A DNA stretch of 9,580 nt from Paludibacteraceae bacterium. Its GTDB lineage: Bacteria > Bacteroidota > Bacteroidia > Bacteroidales > Paludibacteraceae. The stretch spans positions 1-9,580 of the forward strand of contig CANFFA010000065.1 in the NCBI GenBank assembly GCA_947445425.1, given 5' to 3'. Made by a program: the position numbers and the translations under genes. The notes beneath the pieces are model-generated. The model saw only the letters and a list, made by a program, of their open reading frames with translations, was not told where the DNA came from and did no database searches. The stretch's first letter is position 1. Every line of letters starts with the position of its first letter. Positions 1 through 5,839 of this stretch are shown here, one piece after another.

Positions 1-1
1 T

Positions 2-217
2 ACAAAAGGCTTAGGATTTTTCAGCTTTGATCAAAGTAAACCAATTGATGAAAATGAAAAATTACAACTTCTGGAATACTCAGGTTTAAGTATTTGCATA
101 ACAAACTTGCGTTCTTATATTGCCAATCAGACATCATATTTCCCATGGGGTAATTTTACATTCCATTCAGTGGATGTTAGCGACTTACTAAGTGAAAAAA
201 ATAAAGAGGAGCAATAA
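2..217 (+). CDS. 3' end of a gene, possibly a SecB-like chaperone (partial)
   Basis: An open frame enters from the left edge and runs 71 codons to TAA at 215-217; the start lies outside the window. The C-terminal part has the pattern LR-x-YI-x(3)-TSYFPWGNFTF followed by VDVSDLL and a charged KNKEEQ tail. This recalls the end of the SecB fold, where a helix with an arginine is followed by T/S, an FP turn, a beta strand and a hydrophobic-D-x-L helix. That resemblance is from memory of the family and is tentative; another small conserved protein is possible. If it is SecB-like, it would be a holdase chaperone for unfolded or exported proteins, or a toxin-antitoxin-associated SecB paralogue. The hairpin at 290-316 closes its transcript, so it is probably not in the same operon as the HTH/Fic pair downstream. 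Confidence 0.55.
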   Translation, partial: TKGLGFFSFDQSKPIDENEKLQLLEYSGLSICITNLRSYIANQTSYFPWGNFTFHSVDVSDLLSEKNKEEQ

Positions 218-289
218 CTATTAAATTTTAAAGTGTTACCCTTTTCATTCTAGTTTAGACTCAAGGTTTTATTTTTTTTATTTTGAATC

Positions 290-316
290 AGCCTCACAGA
301 TATGTGAGGCTTTTTT
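290..316 (+). terminator. Rho-independent terminator after the partial first gene
   Basis: Perfect 8-bp stem GCCTCACA (291-298) / TGTGAGGC (303-310) with loop GATA. An extra A-T pair extends the base, and a run of six T follows (311-316). It lies 73 nt after the stop of the partial gene and upstream of the next promoter. Confidence 0.85.
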
Positions 317-356
317 CGTCTCCAATGACCATATTCATAGAATAGATGTATTTAAT

Positions 357-473
357 CAGTCTAAAACCTGACAAAATATTATTTTGTCAATCTATAACTT
401 GACTTTAATTTTGTTATGTCAGGTTAATACCTTACTTTTGTATTCAATAAGTCAGTCTAAAACCTTACAAAAT
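357..473 (+). promoter_or_regulatory. Operator-like array upstream of the HTH/Fic operon
   Basis: The region holds several copies of a half-site close to AACYTGAC. These are AACCTGAC at 365-372, AACTTGAC at 396-403, the reverse complement GTCAGGTT at 418-425, TACCTTAC at 428-435 and AACCTTAC at 461-468. The first and third form a 9-bp inverted repeat (365-373 with 417-425). A second perfect inverted repeat with 9-bp arms, TGACAAAAT / ATTTTGTCA, lies at 369-389. The sites flank and enter the promoter, and the last touches the start codon. Autoregulation by the downstream HTH protein is inferred from this arrangement, as is usual for antitoxin-like regulators. Confidence 0.6.
357..473 (+). repeat. 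21-bp direct repeat, two copies 96 bp apart
   Basis: Copy 1 at 357-377 and copy 2 at 453-473 share 20 of 21 bases. Both begin CAGTCTAAAACCT and end ACAAAAT; the single difference is G370 versus T466. Copy 2 runs into the ATG of the HTH gene (472-474). The copies contain the half-sites at 365 and 461. Confidence 0.85.
410..440 (+). promoter_or_regulatory. Bacteroidota-type promoter of the HTH/Fic operon
   Basis: A TTTG box at 410-413 is followed after 19 bp by TACTTTTG at 433-440. This fits the Bacteroidota -33/-7 pattern TTTG-N(about 19)-TAnnTTTG. A start of transcription near 446 would leave a leader of roughly 25 nt before the ATG at 472. The half-site GTCAGGTT (418-425) lies in the spacer and TACCTTAC overlaps the -7 box, so a bound regulator would block it. 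Confidence 0.6.
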
Positions 474-930
474 GAATAAAAATAAACTACAGTTAGAACA
501 ATTAGAGTCTAAAATTAAAGTTTACGTTCCAACAACGAAAGTGGCTATCCCCCCAACAGGATGGATAAAAGCAGTTCGATTAGGGCTGGGCATGACTATG
601 CAGCAATTAGCAAACCGTATTGGCGTAAGCAAACAAAGTGTACTAGAGATGGAGCAAAGAGAAAAAGATGGTTCAATTTCTTTGAAATTATTGCGAGATT
701 CTGCTAGAGCAATCGACATGGAATTAGTTTACGGTTTTGTGCCTAAAGATGGGACATTGGATGCATTAATTGAACGAAAAGCAAGGGAGCTGGCTGTCCA
801 AATCGTCAATAGAACATCAAATACCATGAAATTAGAGGACCAAGAAAATTCCGATAATAGGATCCTGAAAGCCATTGAGGAAAGGACAGCTTTATTAAAA
901 AACGAAATGCCTAAAATATTATGGGATTAG
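472..930 (+). CDS. XRE-family HTH regulator, mobile mystery protein A type
   Basis: A protein of 152 residues. After a basic, glutamine-rich start, residues about 31-60 form an XRE helix-turn-helix: WIKAVRLGLGMTMQQLANRI, then GVSKQSVLEMEQREKDGSIS, with the recognition helix near 53-60. The sequence continues LKLLRDSARAIDMELVYGFVPKDGTLDALI and ends in a charged helical tail. This is the layout of mobile mystery protein A, a family found almost always beside a Fic protein (mystery protein B) on plasmids and other mobile DNA. That match is from recognition, not a search. It probably acts as DNA-binding autorepressor of its operon and perhaps as antitoxin of the Fic partner. Its end overlaps the Fic start by 10 nt, indicating translational coupling. 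I see no [S/T]xxxE[G/N] Fic-inhibitory motif in it. Confidence 0.85.
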   Translation: MNKNKLQLEQLESKIKVYVPTTKVAIPPTGWIKAVRLGLGMTMQQLANRIGVSKQSVLEMEQREKDGSISLKLLRDSARAIDMELVYGFVPKDGTLDALIERKARELAVQIVNRTSNTMKLEDQENSDNRILKAIEERTALLKNEMPKILWD

Positions 931-1517
931 AATTAGAATACATCAATGGTCAAACTCCATTGGATGAGGACGAAAAAAAAGGATTGCTCATTCCGACTAT
1001 TGCTAACCGTGGAGAATTGGATGAATTTGAGCAACAAAATATTGAAGAGGCTATTCAATGGGTATTAACTCGCCCGCTAAAGGCAAATAAAATATTGACT
1101 GAGAAATTTGTCAGAAACCTTCATAAACGGATGTATGGTAATGTATGGTCTTGGGCCGGTGATTTTAGAAAAACTGACAAAAATCTTGGAATTAACAAAT
1201 GGCATATTTCAACAGCGTTGAAAGCTTTATTGGACGATACCTTATTTTGGATTGAACATGAAACATTTACACCCGATGAAATCGCAGTGCGTTTTAAACA
1301 TCGAATAGTCAGCATTCATTGTTTCCCTAATGGCAATGGAAGACATAGCCGATTGATGGCAGACATTATTGTAAACAAAATTTACAAATTACCCGTATTT
1401 TCGTGGGGTGCGGACAATTTGGTAAAAAAGGGGGACACCAGATCAGAATACTTAAATGCAATCAAAACAGCAGATGAAACTATTTACGAGCCATTGATTT
1501 GTTTCGCAAGATCATAA
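921..1517 (+). CDS. Fic-domain protein, mobile mystery protein B type
   Basis: A protein of 198 residues. Fic proteins transfer AMP or related phosphate-containing groups to target proteins, and many act as toxins. The core motif HCFPNGNGRHSR is at residues 133-144, with H133 as the expected catalytic base and R141/R144 as phosphate contacts. Upstream are the typical WSWAGDFRKTDKNLG segment (76-90) and LHKRMYG (67-73). The N-terminus INGQTPLDEDEKKGLLIPTI and GELDEFEQQNIEEA match mystery protein B as I recall it. Two positions depart from the textbook HPFx[D/E]GNGR: C134 replaces proline, and N137 replaces the metal-binding acid. No clear class II inhibitory [S/T]xxxE[G/N] motif is visible near the N-terminus. 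The gene is coupled to the HTH gene by a 10-nt overlap and followed by a terminator, so the two form a closed two-gene operon. Toxin-antitoxin behaviour is inferred. Confidence 0.88.
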   Translation: MGLELEYINGQTPLDEDEKKGLLIPTIANRGELDEFEQQNIEEAIQWVLTRPLKANKILTEKFVRNLHKRMYGNVWSWAGDFRKTDKNLGINKWHISTALKALLDDTLFWIEHETFTPDEIAVRFKHRIVSIHCFPNGNGRHSRLMADIIVNKIYKLPVFSWGADNLVKKGDTRSEYLNAIKTADETIYEPLICFARS

Positions 1518-1539
1518 TAATCCTTTCGAATTCTTAAAG

Positions 1540-1562
1540 GCCTCCGCCGTGAGGCTTTTTTC
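1540..1562 (+). terminator. Terminator after the fic gene
   Basis: A 5-bp GC-rich stem GCCTC (1540-1544) / GAGGC (1551-1555) with a 6-nt loop is followed by an uninterrupted T run from 1556. It begins 22 nt after the fic stop. The stem is short but the context is good. Confidence 0.65.
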
Positions 1563-1626
1563 ATGTCTTTTTATCGGTAATTACATTCCTATTCCTTTGT
1601 ATCAGTTTAATTTAAAGCAAAATAAA

Positions 1627-2373
1627 ATGACTTACAAAGAGCAGGTAAAAGAATGGTTGACTACAGAACCAAGCCAAAGAGATTTGGAATTTGGGGCGAA
1701 ATTGATGTTGCAGGGTAATCGCAACAGAATCCTACATCAAAATGTAATCAAGAAATCAAATTTCGATAAAATAGCCTACGAACTCACTAAAATCATAGGC
1801 GAAGAGAGCCGGAACAATGACCAGGCAGTTGTCGCAAAAATGGTTTTGCAAGTTGCCGCCAATGAAACCACTCAACCCGAGGAAACAAAAGGCAAACGAG
1901 CTGACCATGAAACGCTTCCAGAAGCCATACAAGCCCTTTTTGAAAAGAACTTACAGATTTACCCCGAAATGCGCTCCCTGCACGAAAGGTTGAAAGTGTT
2001 GAGCGAAACGGCCACGGACAGCGAACGCTTGCCTTTCCTTCAAAGATTATTGTCGCTCGATCAAGAATTACGGGAGAATTGGAATTTGTACGATGGGTTT
2101 GATTTGAATGCCGTTGCGCCCAACTCGCCCAATGAATCGGAAATCCCAAACGAACCAACCAAAATTGACGCCAAGCGTGTATCTGCCAACCGCAAATACC
2201 TGAGCGATAACAAAACCAAATTAGCTGCCATTATCCAAGAGCAAAACACCGAAAAGGCATCCGAACTCCTGGACAAAATGCAAATTCGTTTTACCGAACT
2301 AATCGAAAACGGAGAAACTTTTGCCCCCGAACAAGTGGCAGAACTAAAAGCCCTAGGATTGCATGTTGAATAG
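1627..2373 (+). CDS. Conserved phage-associated protein of unknown function, first gene of the packaging operon
   Basis: A 248-residue soluble, charged protein, with no signal peptide or membrane segment. I chose ATG 1627 (MTYKEQVKEWL) because an upstream GTG at 1549 in the same frame would begin inside the fic terminator hairpin. The N-terminal part contains RDLEFGAKLML and RNRILHQNVIKKSNFDKIAYEL (about residues 15-54). This segment resembles those of hypothetical proteins near packaging genes in Bacteroidota prophages; I recall the pattern but cannot name a family. The middle and C-terminus are helical and rich in E, L and K, with a proline/asparagine-rich linker around 163-178. Its stop overlaps the start of the next gene by 11 nt. 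Base composition is visibly richer in GC than the HTH/Fic genes, consistent with a different origin. Possible role: early or packaging-associated phage protein, by position only. Confidence 0.75.
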   Translation: MTYKEQVKEWLTTEPSQRDLEFGAKLMLQGNRNRILHQNVIKKSNFDKIAYELTKIIGEESRNNDQAVVAKMVLQVAANETTQPEETKGKRADHETLPEAIQALFEKNLQIYPEMRSLHERLKVLSETATDSERLPFLQRLLSLDQELRENWNLYDGFDLNAVAPNSPNESEIPNEPTKIDAKRVSANRKYLSDNKTKLAAIIQEQNTEKASELLDKMQIRFTELIENGETFAPEQVAELKALGLHVE

Positions 2374-2395
2374 TATTGATCAGCAGCTAAAACCG

Positions 2396-2422
2396 ATAAG
2401 CCCCAATTATGTTGGGGCTTAT
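2396..2422. repeat. Perfect inverted repeat inside the 5' part of the PLD-like gene
   Basis: Arms ATAAGCCCCAA (2396-2406) and TTGGGGCTTAT (2412-2422) are perfectly complementary over 11 bp with a 5-nt loop. The hairpin is inside coding sequence (residues around ISPNYVGAYL) and has no T run on the + side. An RNA hairpin 30 nt after the start codon could slow translation of this gene. Confidence 0.7.
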
Positions 2423-2468
2423 TTGGGTAAAGGAATCCAATTGTACAATTTGCTCGAATGGACCTTAA

Positions 2469-2482
2469 CCCATTTTGCAGCT
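2469..2482. repeat. IS terminal inverted repeat, transposase 3' side
   Basis: CCCATTTTGCAGCT pairs exactly with 4585-4598. Two bases of the transposase stop codon (TAG, complement of 2481-2483) lie inside this repeat, so the gene runs right into the end of the element. Confidence 0.9.
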
Positions 2483-4427
2483 ATCCACCTATAAAGTTGT
2501 AATTTTCAGCAGCTTCATTTTTTTGAATTAGTGGTTTGGGCACTACAGATTTTTTTCGGATAAAGGGTGCGTATTTATATTTTAAAGCATCATATATTTT
2601 GGTTGCTTTTTCCTCTGGCTCAGAACATTTTCGGATACTTATCCATTGTTCCCTCGTGTTTTGAATAAGAGTGGTGACGCATTTTTGAGTATTCATGACT
2701 CTAACTATTTCACGCCATTCTGACTTTATTTCTTTCTGTTGCAATTTAAAACGCACTGTACTTACTACCCAATAAGCCAATAGTCCCAGGTGTAAATGTG
2801 CTTGTGTAGCCTCATCCGACTTATGGAAGATTGGACGTAAATCCAAATCAGTTTTTAGCGTTCGGAAAGTACTTTCAATGTTTCGTATGCAATTATAGAT
2901 AGACCATAGCAAGGTTTCTTCATCGGTTTGGATACAAGTTCTCAAGAAATAAACTCCACATTCTTCTTGTTTTTGAGCGTCTAATTTGGCAATCTTCTCC
3001 CATTTCAATGCAGAACAGATTTCTTTGGTTTTTACAGCATCGACCTCTTTGGCTTTCTTTGACTTACTGGGACTATTTACAGTAACTATTTGTTTTTCAA
3101 CATCTATTTTGTATCGCCCGTGTGCGGATGGATACTTTTGTTTGAGTCGTCCAATGCGTTCAATTACTTTTTCGTAACTTTTTACACCTGATTTTTTTGT
3201 CAAACTTATTTTGATACACTCCAATCCGTCCTCGAAGCGTTGCTCAAACAATGTTTTCATTCCTTTTTCTTTCAGCGCTTTTGTAGGGCTAGTTACTTTC
3301 ATGAAATAGGCTGAATCATTGTTTGTCAATACTTTTTCTAATGTAATTTCCCTGTTCTTACGGTCATTTACAATCACAGGCTTTCCTGTTTCGGCTTTTT
3401 TAATTTCTGCTTTTGTACTACGACTTACACAAACATAATCATATCCTCTTTCTTGTATTAAAGCTAGATTTTCTTCTGTGGCAATTCCTGCATCAATCAC
3501 CACAATTGCACGTTTGGTACTTGTGGAGGTAGATGAACGCAAGTGGTCTATTACCTGACATAGTGACTTACTGTCAGACATATTTCCTTGGAAAATGGAT
3601 GAATGTTTGATAAACCCTTCCACATTAACCACCAGAGCCAATACTACCAATGGGCAGTCACTCCGTTTTTCTTTACTTCGTCCGTGGCGAGCCAAATTAC
3701 TCCCTCGTTTGTCACCCTCAAAATAGCTATTCGTTAAATCATACAAAATAATTTCATCTTGTAGATCAAACAAATCGTTCGTTTTCTTTGACAAATAAGT
3801 CTCTAATCCTTGTTTTTCAGCTAACAGTTTTTTACTTATTGCATACAATTTATCCTTGGTCAATTTATCAATATCGTAGCCTGTAAGTTCACAAATAGAA
3901 GAATTATCTTCCATGAAGCGAACTGTTTTAAGTTCAGATGCAGGGTAAACAGCTCGTGAAACAATGTGACTCATTGCTAGAGATACATCCTCATCACTCC
4001 AATCTCGAGAGACTAAAAAATCATCGATACCTAATTCTCGCAGCGCCTGCAAGGAAAGCCATTCCGCACCCAACTCCCTGACGTCTTTGTTTTTAAGAGT
4101 ATTTAAATCTACGGTATCAATATCTTTCTTGTCCTGTGATGTGCCTAAATCAACCTTCTTTTCCTTCATCATACGTTGATAAAGTGTTTCAACAAAAGCT
4201 GTAACTTCAGTATCTCCAAATAAACTTTGTTGGCCAATCAATCGATCACAGATACCTTTTTCAATTTGATCAATCTGATCGCCGCTGAATTCAGTCAAAA
4301 AACCAACACTCAAAACCGTCCGTTGCCGTACTTCACCAAGTACATTACGATAGCTTTCAACCAATCGATAGTACCAGTCCGATTTGTTGATTTTTGTGTT
4401 ATGGCGATATGTGGCTTTGAAATACAT
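2481..4427 (-). CDS. IS1634-family transposase (DDE, IS4 superfamily)
   Basis: A 648-residue protein. The N-terminus (MYFKATYRHN, then WYYRLVESYRN and VLSVGFLTEF) is typical of IS1634-type transposases, as is the length above 550 residues. The catalytic triad can be placed at D230 (ILYDLTNSYFEG), D312 (IVVIDAGIATEENL) and E518 (IRNIESTFRTLKTDLDLRPI), the last within the IS4-type signature. The long insertion between the second D and the E is the beta-strand-rich insertion of IS4-type enzymes. The enzyme cuts and joins the ends of its own element. The frame is intact with all three acids present, so activity is plausible. It is transcribed against the packaging operon and fills almost the whole element. 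Confidence 0.92.
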   Translation of the reverse strand: MYFKATYRHNTKINKSDWYYRLVESYRNVLGEVRQRTVLSVGFLTEFSGDQIDQIEKGICDRLIGQQSLFGDTEVTAFVETLYQRMMKEKKVDLGTSQDKKDIDTVDLNTLKNKDVRELGAEWLSLQALRELGIDDFLVSRDWSDEDVSLAMSHIVSRAVYPASELKTVRFMEDNSSICELTGYDIDKLTKDKLYAISKKLLAEKQGLETYLSKKTNDLFDLQDEIILYDLTNSYFEGDKRGSNLARHGRSKEKRSDCPLVVLALVVNVEGFIKHSSIFQGNMSDSKSLCQVIDHLRSSTSTSTKRAIVVIDAGIATEENLALIQERGYDYVCVSRSTKAEIKKAETGKPVIVNDRKNREITLEKVLTNNDSAYFMKVTSPTKALKEKGMKTLFEQRFEDGLECIKISLTKKSGVKSYEKVIERIGRLKQKYPSAHGRYKIDVEKQIVTVNSPSKSKKAKEVDAVKTKEICSALKWEKIAKLDAQKQEECGVYFLRTCIQTDEETLLWSIYNCIRNIESTFRTLKTDLDLRPIFHKSDEATQAHLHLGLLAYWVVSTVRFKLQQKEIKSEWREIVRVMNTQKCVTTLIQNTREQWISIRKCSEPEEKATKIYDALKYKYAPFIRKKSVVPKPLIQKNEAAENYNFIGG

Positions 4428-4431
4428 ACCG

Positions 4432-4459
4432 CAAAGTAAAAACCTTTTTTCTTACAAAA
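4432..4459 (-). promoter_or_regulatory. Possible transposase promoter close to the start codon
   Basis: On the minus strand, TTTTG (4459-4455) is followed after 16 bp by TACTTTG (4438-4432). This approximates the Bacteroidota -33/-7 boxes but with a -7 box one base short of TAnnTTTG. The ATG (4427-4425) is only 4 nt beyond it, which would make the transcript leaderless or nearly so. Confidence 0.3.
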
Positions 4460-4584
4460 CAACTTTTTGCAGGGCACTACAAAGCAATTTTTAAAACAGC
4501 ACTATTGAAAACCAGTCAATTATGATTATTTTTCACTCAATTGTACTCAGAAATAAGTCAAATTTGCTTGTTTTGGGTCTTTGG

Positions 4585-4598
4585 AGCTGCAAAATGGG
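4585..4598. repeat. IS terminal inverted repeat, transposase 5' side
   Basis: AGCTGCAAAATGGG is the exact reverse complement of 2469-2482. It lies 157 bp upstream of the transposase start codon and is followed by TTAA, matching the TTAA on the other side of the element. Confidence 0.9.
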
Positions 4599-4974
4599 TT
4601 AAAGCAGACAGGGAACGCCGACGTTACCATCATGACCTTTTCAATTTCGGAACAGTTTATTCGTAAAATTTGGATGTTGAAAAACAAAGGCTTAATCGGA
4701 ACTGTAACCGTTGTTTTGGATTTTAAAGCCATTCTGAAAACTCAAAAATTGATGCACTTTGCGAGAAATGTATTTTCTGAACTGTATTACGCCAAGACAC
4801 ATGCCAAAATTGTATTAGTCGAAAACCAAAGTCACAATATAAGCATTACGGGAAGTCAGAATTTCACAAAAGGGAATCGGGAGGAGAACGGATTGATAAT
4901 GAATGATTTTAATGTTTTTGACAAATACAAAACTGAAATTGAAAGAATAAAAACGGAAGCAATAAAACAGTAAA

Positions 4975-5256
4975 ATGGAATTCGTAAAAGAAGAATTGGA
5001 TAAATTGCAGGAGTGTGCCGGATTGCTGATGAATATCAATGATATAGCCGTGTTGATGGATATTGACCCGGACGAACTAAGGGAATCCATTAACAACAAA
5101 TTTTCAGAAGCTTCAAAAGCATATCAAAGGGGGAAAGTTCAATTCATTTACGAAATTCGGAAACAAGAACTCGATTTGGCAAAATTAGGTTCACCCCAGG
5201 CGGTTGAGCAGATGCACAAATACATGATTGACCAAAAAATTCAGGAAAATGGCTAG
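4975..5256 (+). CDS. Small HTH protein, candidate terminase small-subunit-like
   Basis: A 93-residue protein. Residues about 20-42 read as a helix-turn-helix, with NINDIAVLMDIDPDELRESI. They are followed by AYQRGKVQFIYEIRKQELDLAKLGSPQAVEQMHKYM. The order (HTH, conserved AY-x-x-GK segment, R-x-x-E-x-x-LA-x-x-GSPQA) is that of small DNA-binding proteins encoded next to phage terminases, including small terminase subunits that recognise the packaging site. The start is 1 nt after the PLD-like stop, and the end overlaps the next start by 8 nt. Product assignment rests on pattern and position. The IS upstream and in opposite orientation probably reduces its transcription. Confidence 0.75.
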   Translation: MEFVKEELDKLQECAGLLMNINDIAVLMDIDPDELRESINNKFSEASKAYQRGKVQFIYEIRKQELDLAKLGSPQAVEQMHKYMIDQKIQENG

Positions 5257-5839
5257 AAAAGACATGGTGGAGATTTACAAAAACCATCTGTATGAAGATG
5301 ATAATAAGTTGACAACCCTGCCAAACGACCAAAGGGAGCGGCTGAAAAGAATCAGATCAGCCTATACATTGTGGAATGATTACCCAAATAAATCACAGAA
5401 GGAGATTGTGAATCATTTGGCGGGGATGTATCCCATTGAAAAAAGACAGGCTTACATGGATGTGACCATTGTTCAAGAGCTTTTGGGACAAATCAATAAA
5501 GCATCCAAAGATTGGCACCTCCACAAATTCAATGCAATGGTACTAAAGGCTTATGATATTGCGGAGTTAAAACAAGATGCTGATGCCATGCAAAAAGCTG
5601 CCAATACCTACGCAAAATACAACCAGTTGGACAAAGAGGAATCCGTATCACTGCAGTACGAGGAGATTAATGTTCAGACCTTTGAACCAAGTGAAGACCC
5701 GACACTGTTGGGAATCAAGCCGATTAAAAATATTCGAGAAAGAATCGATTACTTCAAAAAGAAATACGAGCAGGATATCACCGATATCACTTACGAAGAG
5801 ATCGACATTCAACAATTGGAGAAATATGCAAACCAATAG
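5249..5839 (+). CDS. Phage packaging-associated protein with an N-terminal HTH-like region
   Basis: A 196-residue protein. I chose ATG 5249 (MARKDMVEIY) over a TTG at 5228 because it is a standard start and gives an 8-nt overlap like the other junctions of this operon. Residues about 36-80 (RSAYTLWNDYPNKSQKEIVN, then HLAGMYPIEKRQAYMDVTIV) look like a helix-turn-helix. A helical region follows, KASKDWHLHKFNAMVLKAYD and AMQKAANTYAKYNQLDKEE (85-131), then an acidic C-terminus. Proteins of this shape sit directly before terminase genes in Bacteroidota prophages, and I infer a role in DNA recognition for packaging. Which of this and the 93-residue protein is the true small terminase cannot be decided here. 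The end overlaps the terL start by 14 nt. Confidence 0.8.
   Translation: MARKDMVEIYKNHLYEDDNKLTTLPNDQRERLKRIRSAYTLWNDYPNKSQKEIVNHLAGMYPIEKRQAYMDVTIVQELLGQINKASKDWHLHKFNAMVLKAYDIAELKQDADAMQKAANTYAKYNQLDKEESVSLQYEEINVQTFEPSEDPTLLGIKPIKNIRERIDYFKKKYEQDITDITYEEIDIQQLEKYANQ

Larger units (their letters stand above)
2469..4598 (-). mobile_element. IS1634-like insertion sequence, about 2.13 kb
   Basis: The ends are a perfect 14-bp inverted repeat, CCCATTTTGCAGCT (2469-2482) and AGCTGCAAAATGGG (4585-4598). TTAA flanks the element on both sides (2465-2468 and 4599-4602). Because TTAA is palindromic, the inverted repeat could equally be read as 18 bp; removing the element plus one TTAA restores the interrupted frame, which supports a 4-bp target duplication. 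The element carries a single intact transposase on the minus strand. Intact gene and perfect ends suggest a fairly recent, possibly active insertion. Confidence 0.9.
2363..4973 (+). pseudogene. PLD-like nuclease gene interrupted by the IS
   Basis: The 5' part runs from ATG 2363 to 2464 and encodes 34 residues, MLNSIDQQLK to LLEWT. The 3' part resumes at 4599 and ends at TAA 4971-4973. Joining 2468 to 4603 gives one open frame of 158 residues: LLEWT-LKQTGNADVTIMTFS. In the joined protein, H102 and K104 (HAKIVLVEN) and GSQN (119-122) form one HxK...GSxN half of a phospholipase-D-type active site. The aspartate of the classic HKD motif is not evident. Single-motif PLD proteins usually act as dimeric nucleases or phosphodiesterases. 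The start overlaps the previous gene by 11 nt and the stop is 1 nt before the next start, so the intact gene was the second cistron of the packaging operon. The 3' fragment could still be read from a TTG at 4581 inside the IS, but it would lack the N-terminal strand and helix. Confidence 0.85.

Noticed and set aside
1549..1626. Longer N-terminus for the 1627-2373 gene starting at GTG 1549
   Set aside because: It would start inside the fic terminator hairpin and adds a cysteine- and proline-containing stretch unlike the rest of the protein.
1793..2158. Minus-strand 121-residue ORF opposite the first packaging-operon gene
   Set aside because: Shadow frame with low-quality composition (many W, R, S) and no motif; the + strand frame fits the operon overlaps.
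2396..2422. Terminator after the 1627-2373 gene
   Set aside because: The hairpin lies inside the reconstructed PLD-like frame and lacks a T run on the + side.
4581..4973. Independent 130-residue gene starting at TTG 4581
   Set aside because: The first codons are IS terminal repeat; the frame is the 3' part of the interrupted PLD-like gene.
4975..5256. Antitoxin of a second toxin-antitoxin pair with the PLD-like gene
   Set aside because: The HTH and GSPQA pattern together with position before terL fit a packaging protein better.
5577..5825. N-terminal extension of TerL
   Set aside because: The stretch is the preceding gene read in another frame, and ATG 5826 gives normal TerL length with Walker A near residue 31.
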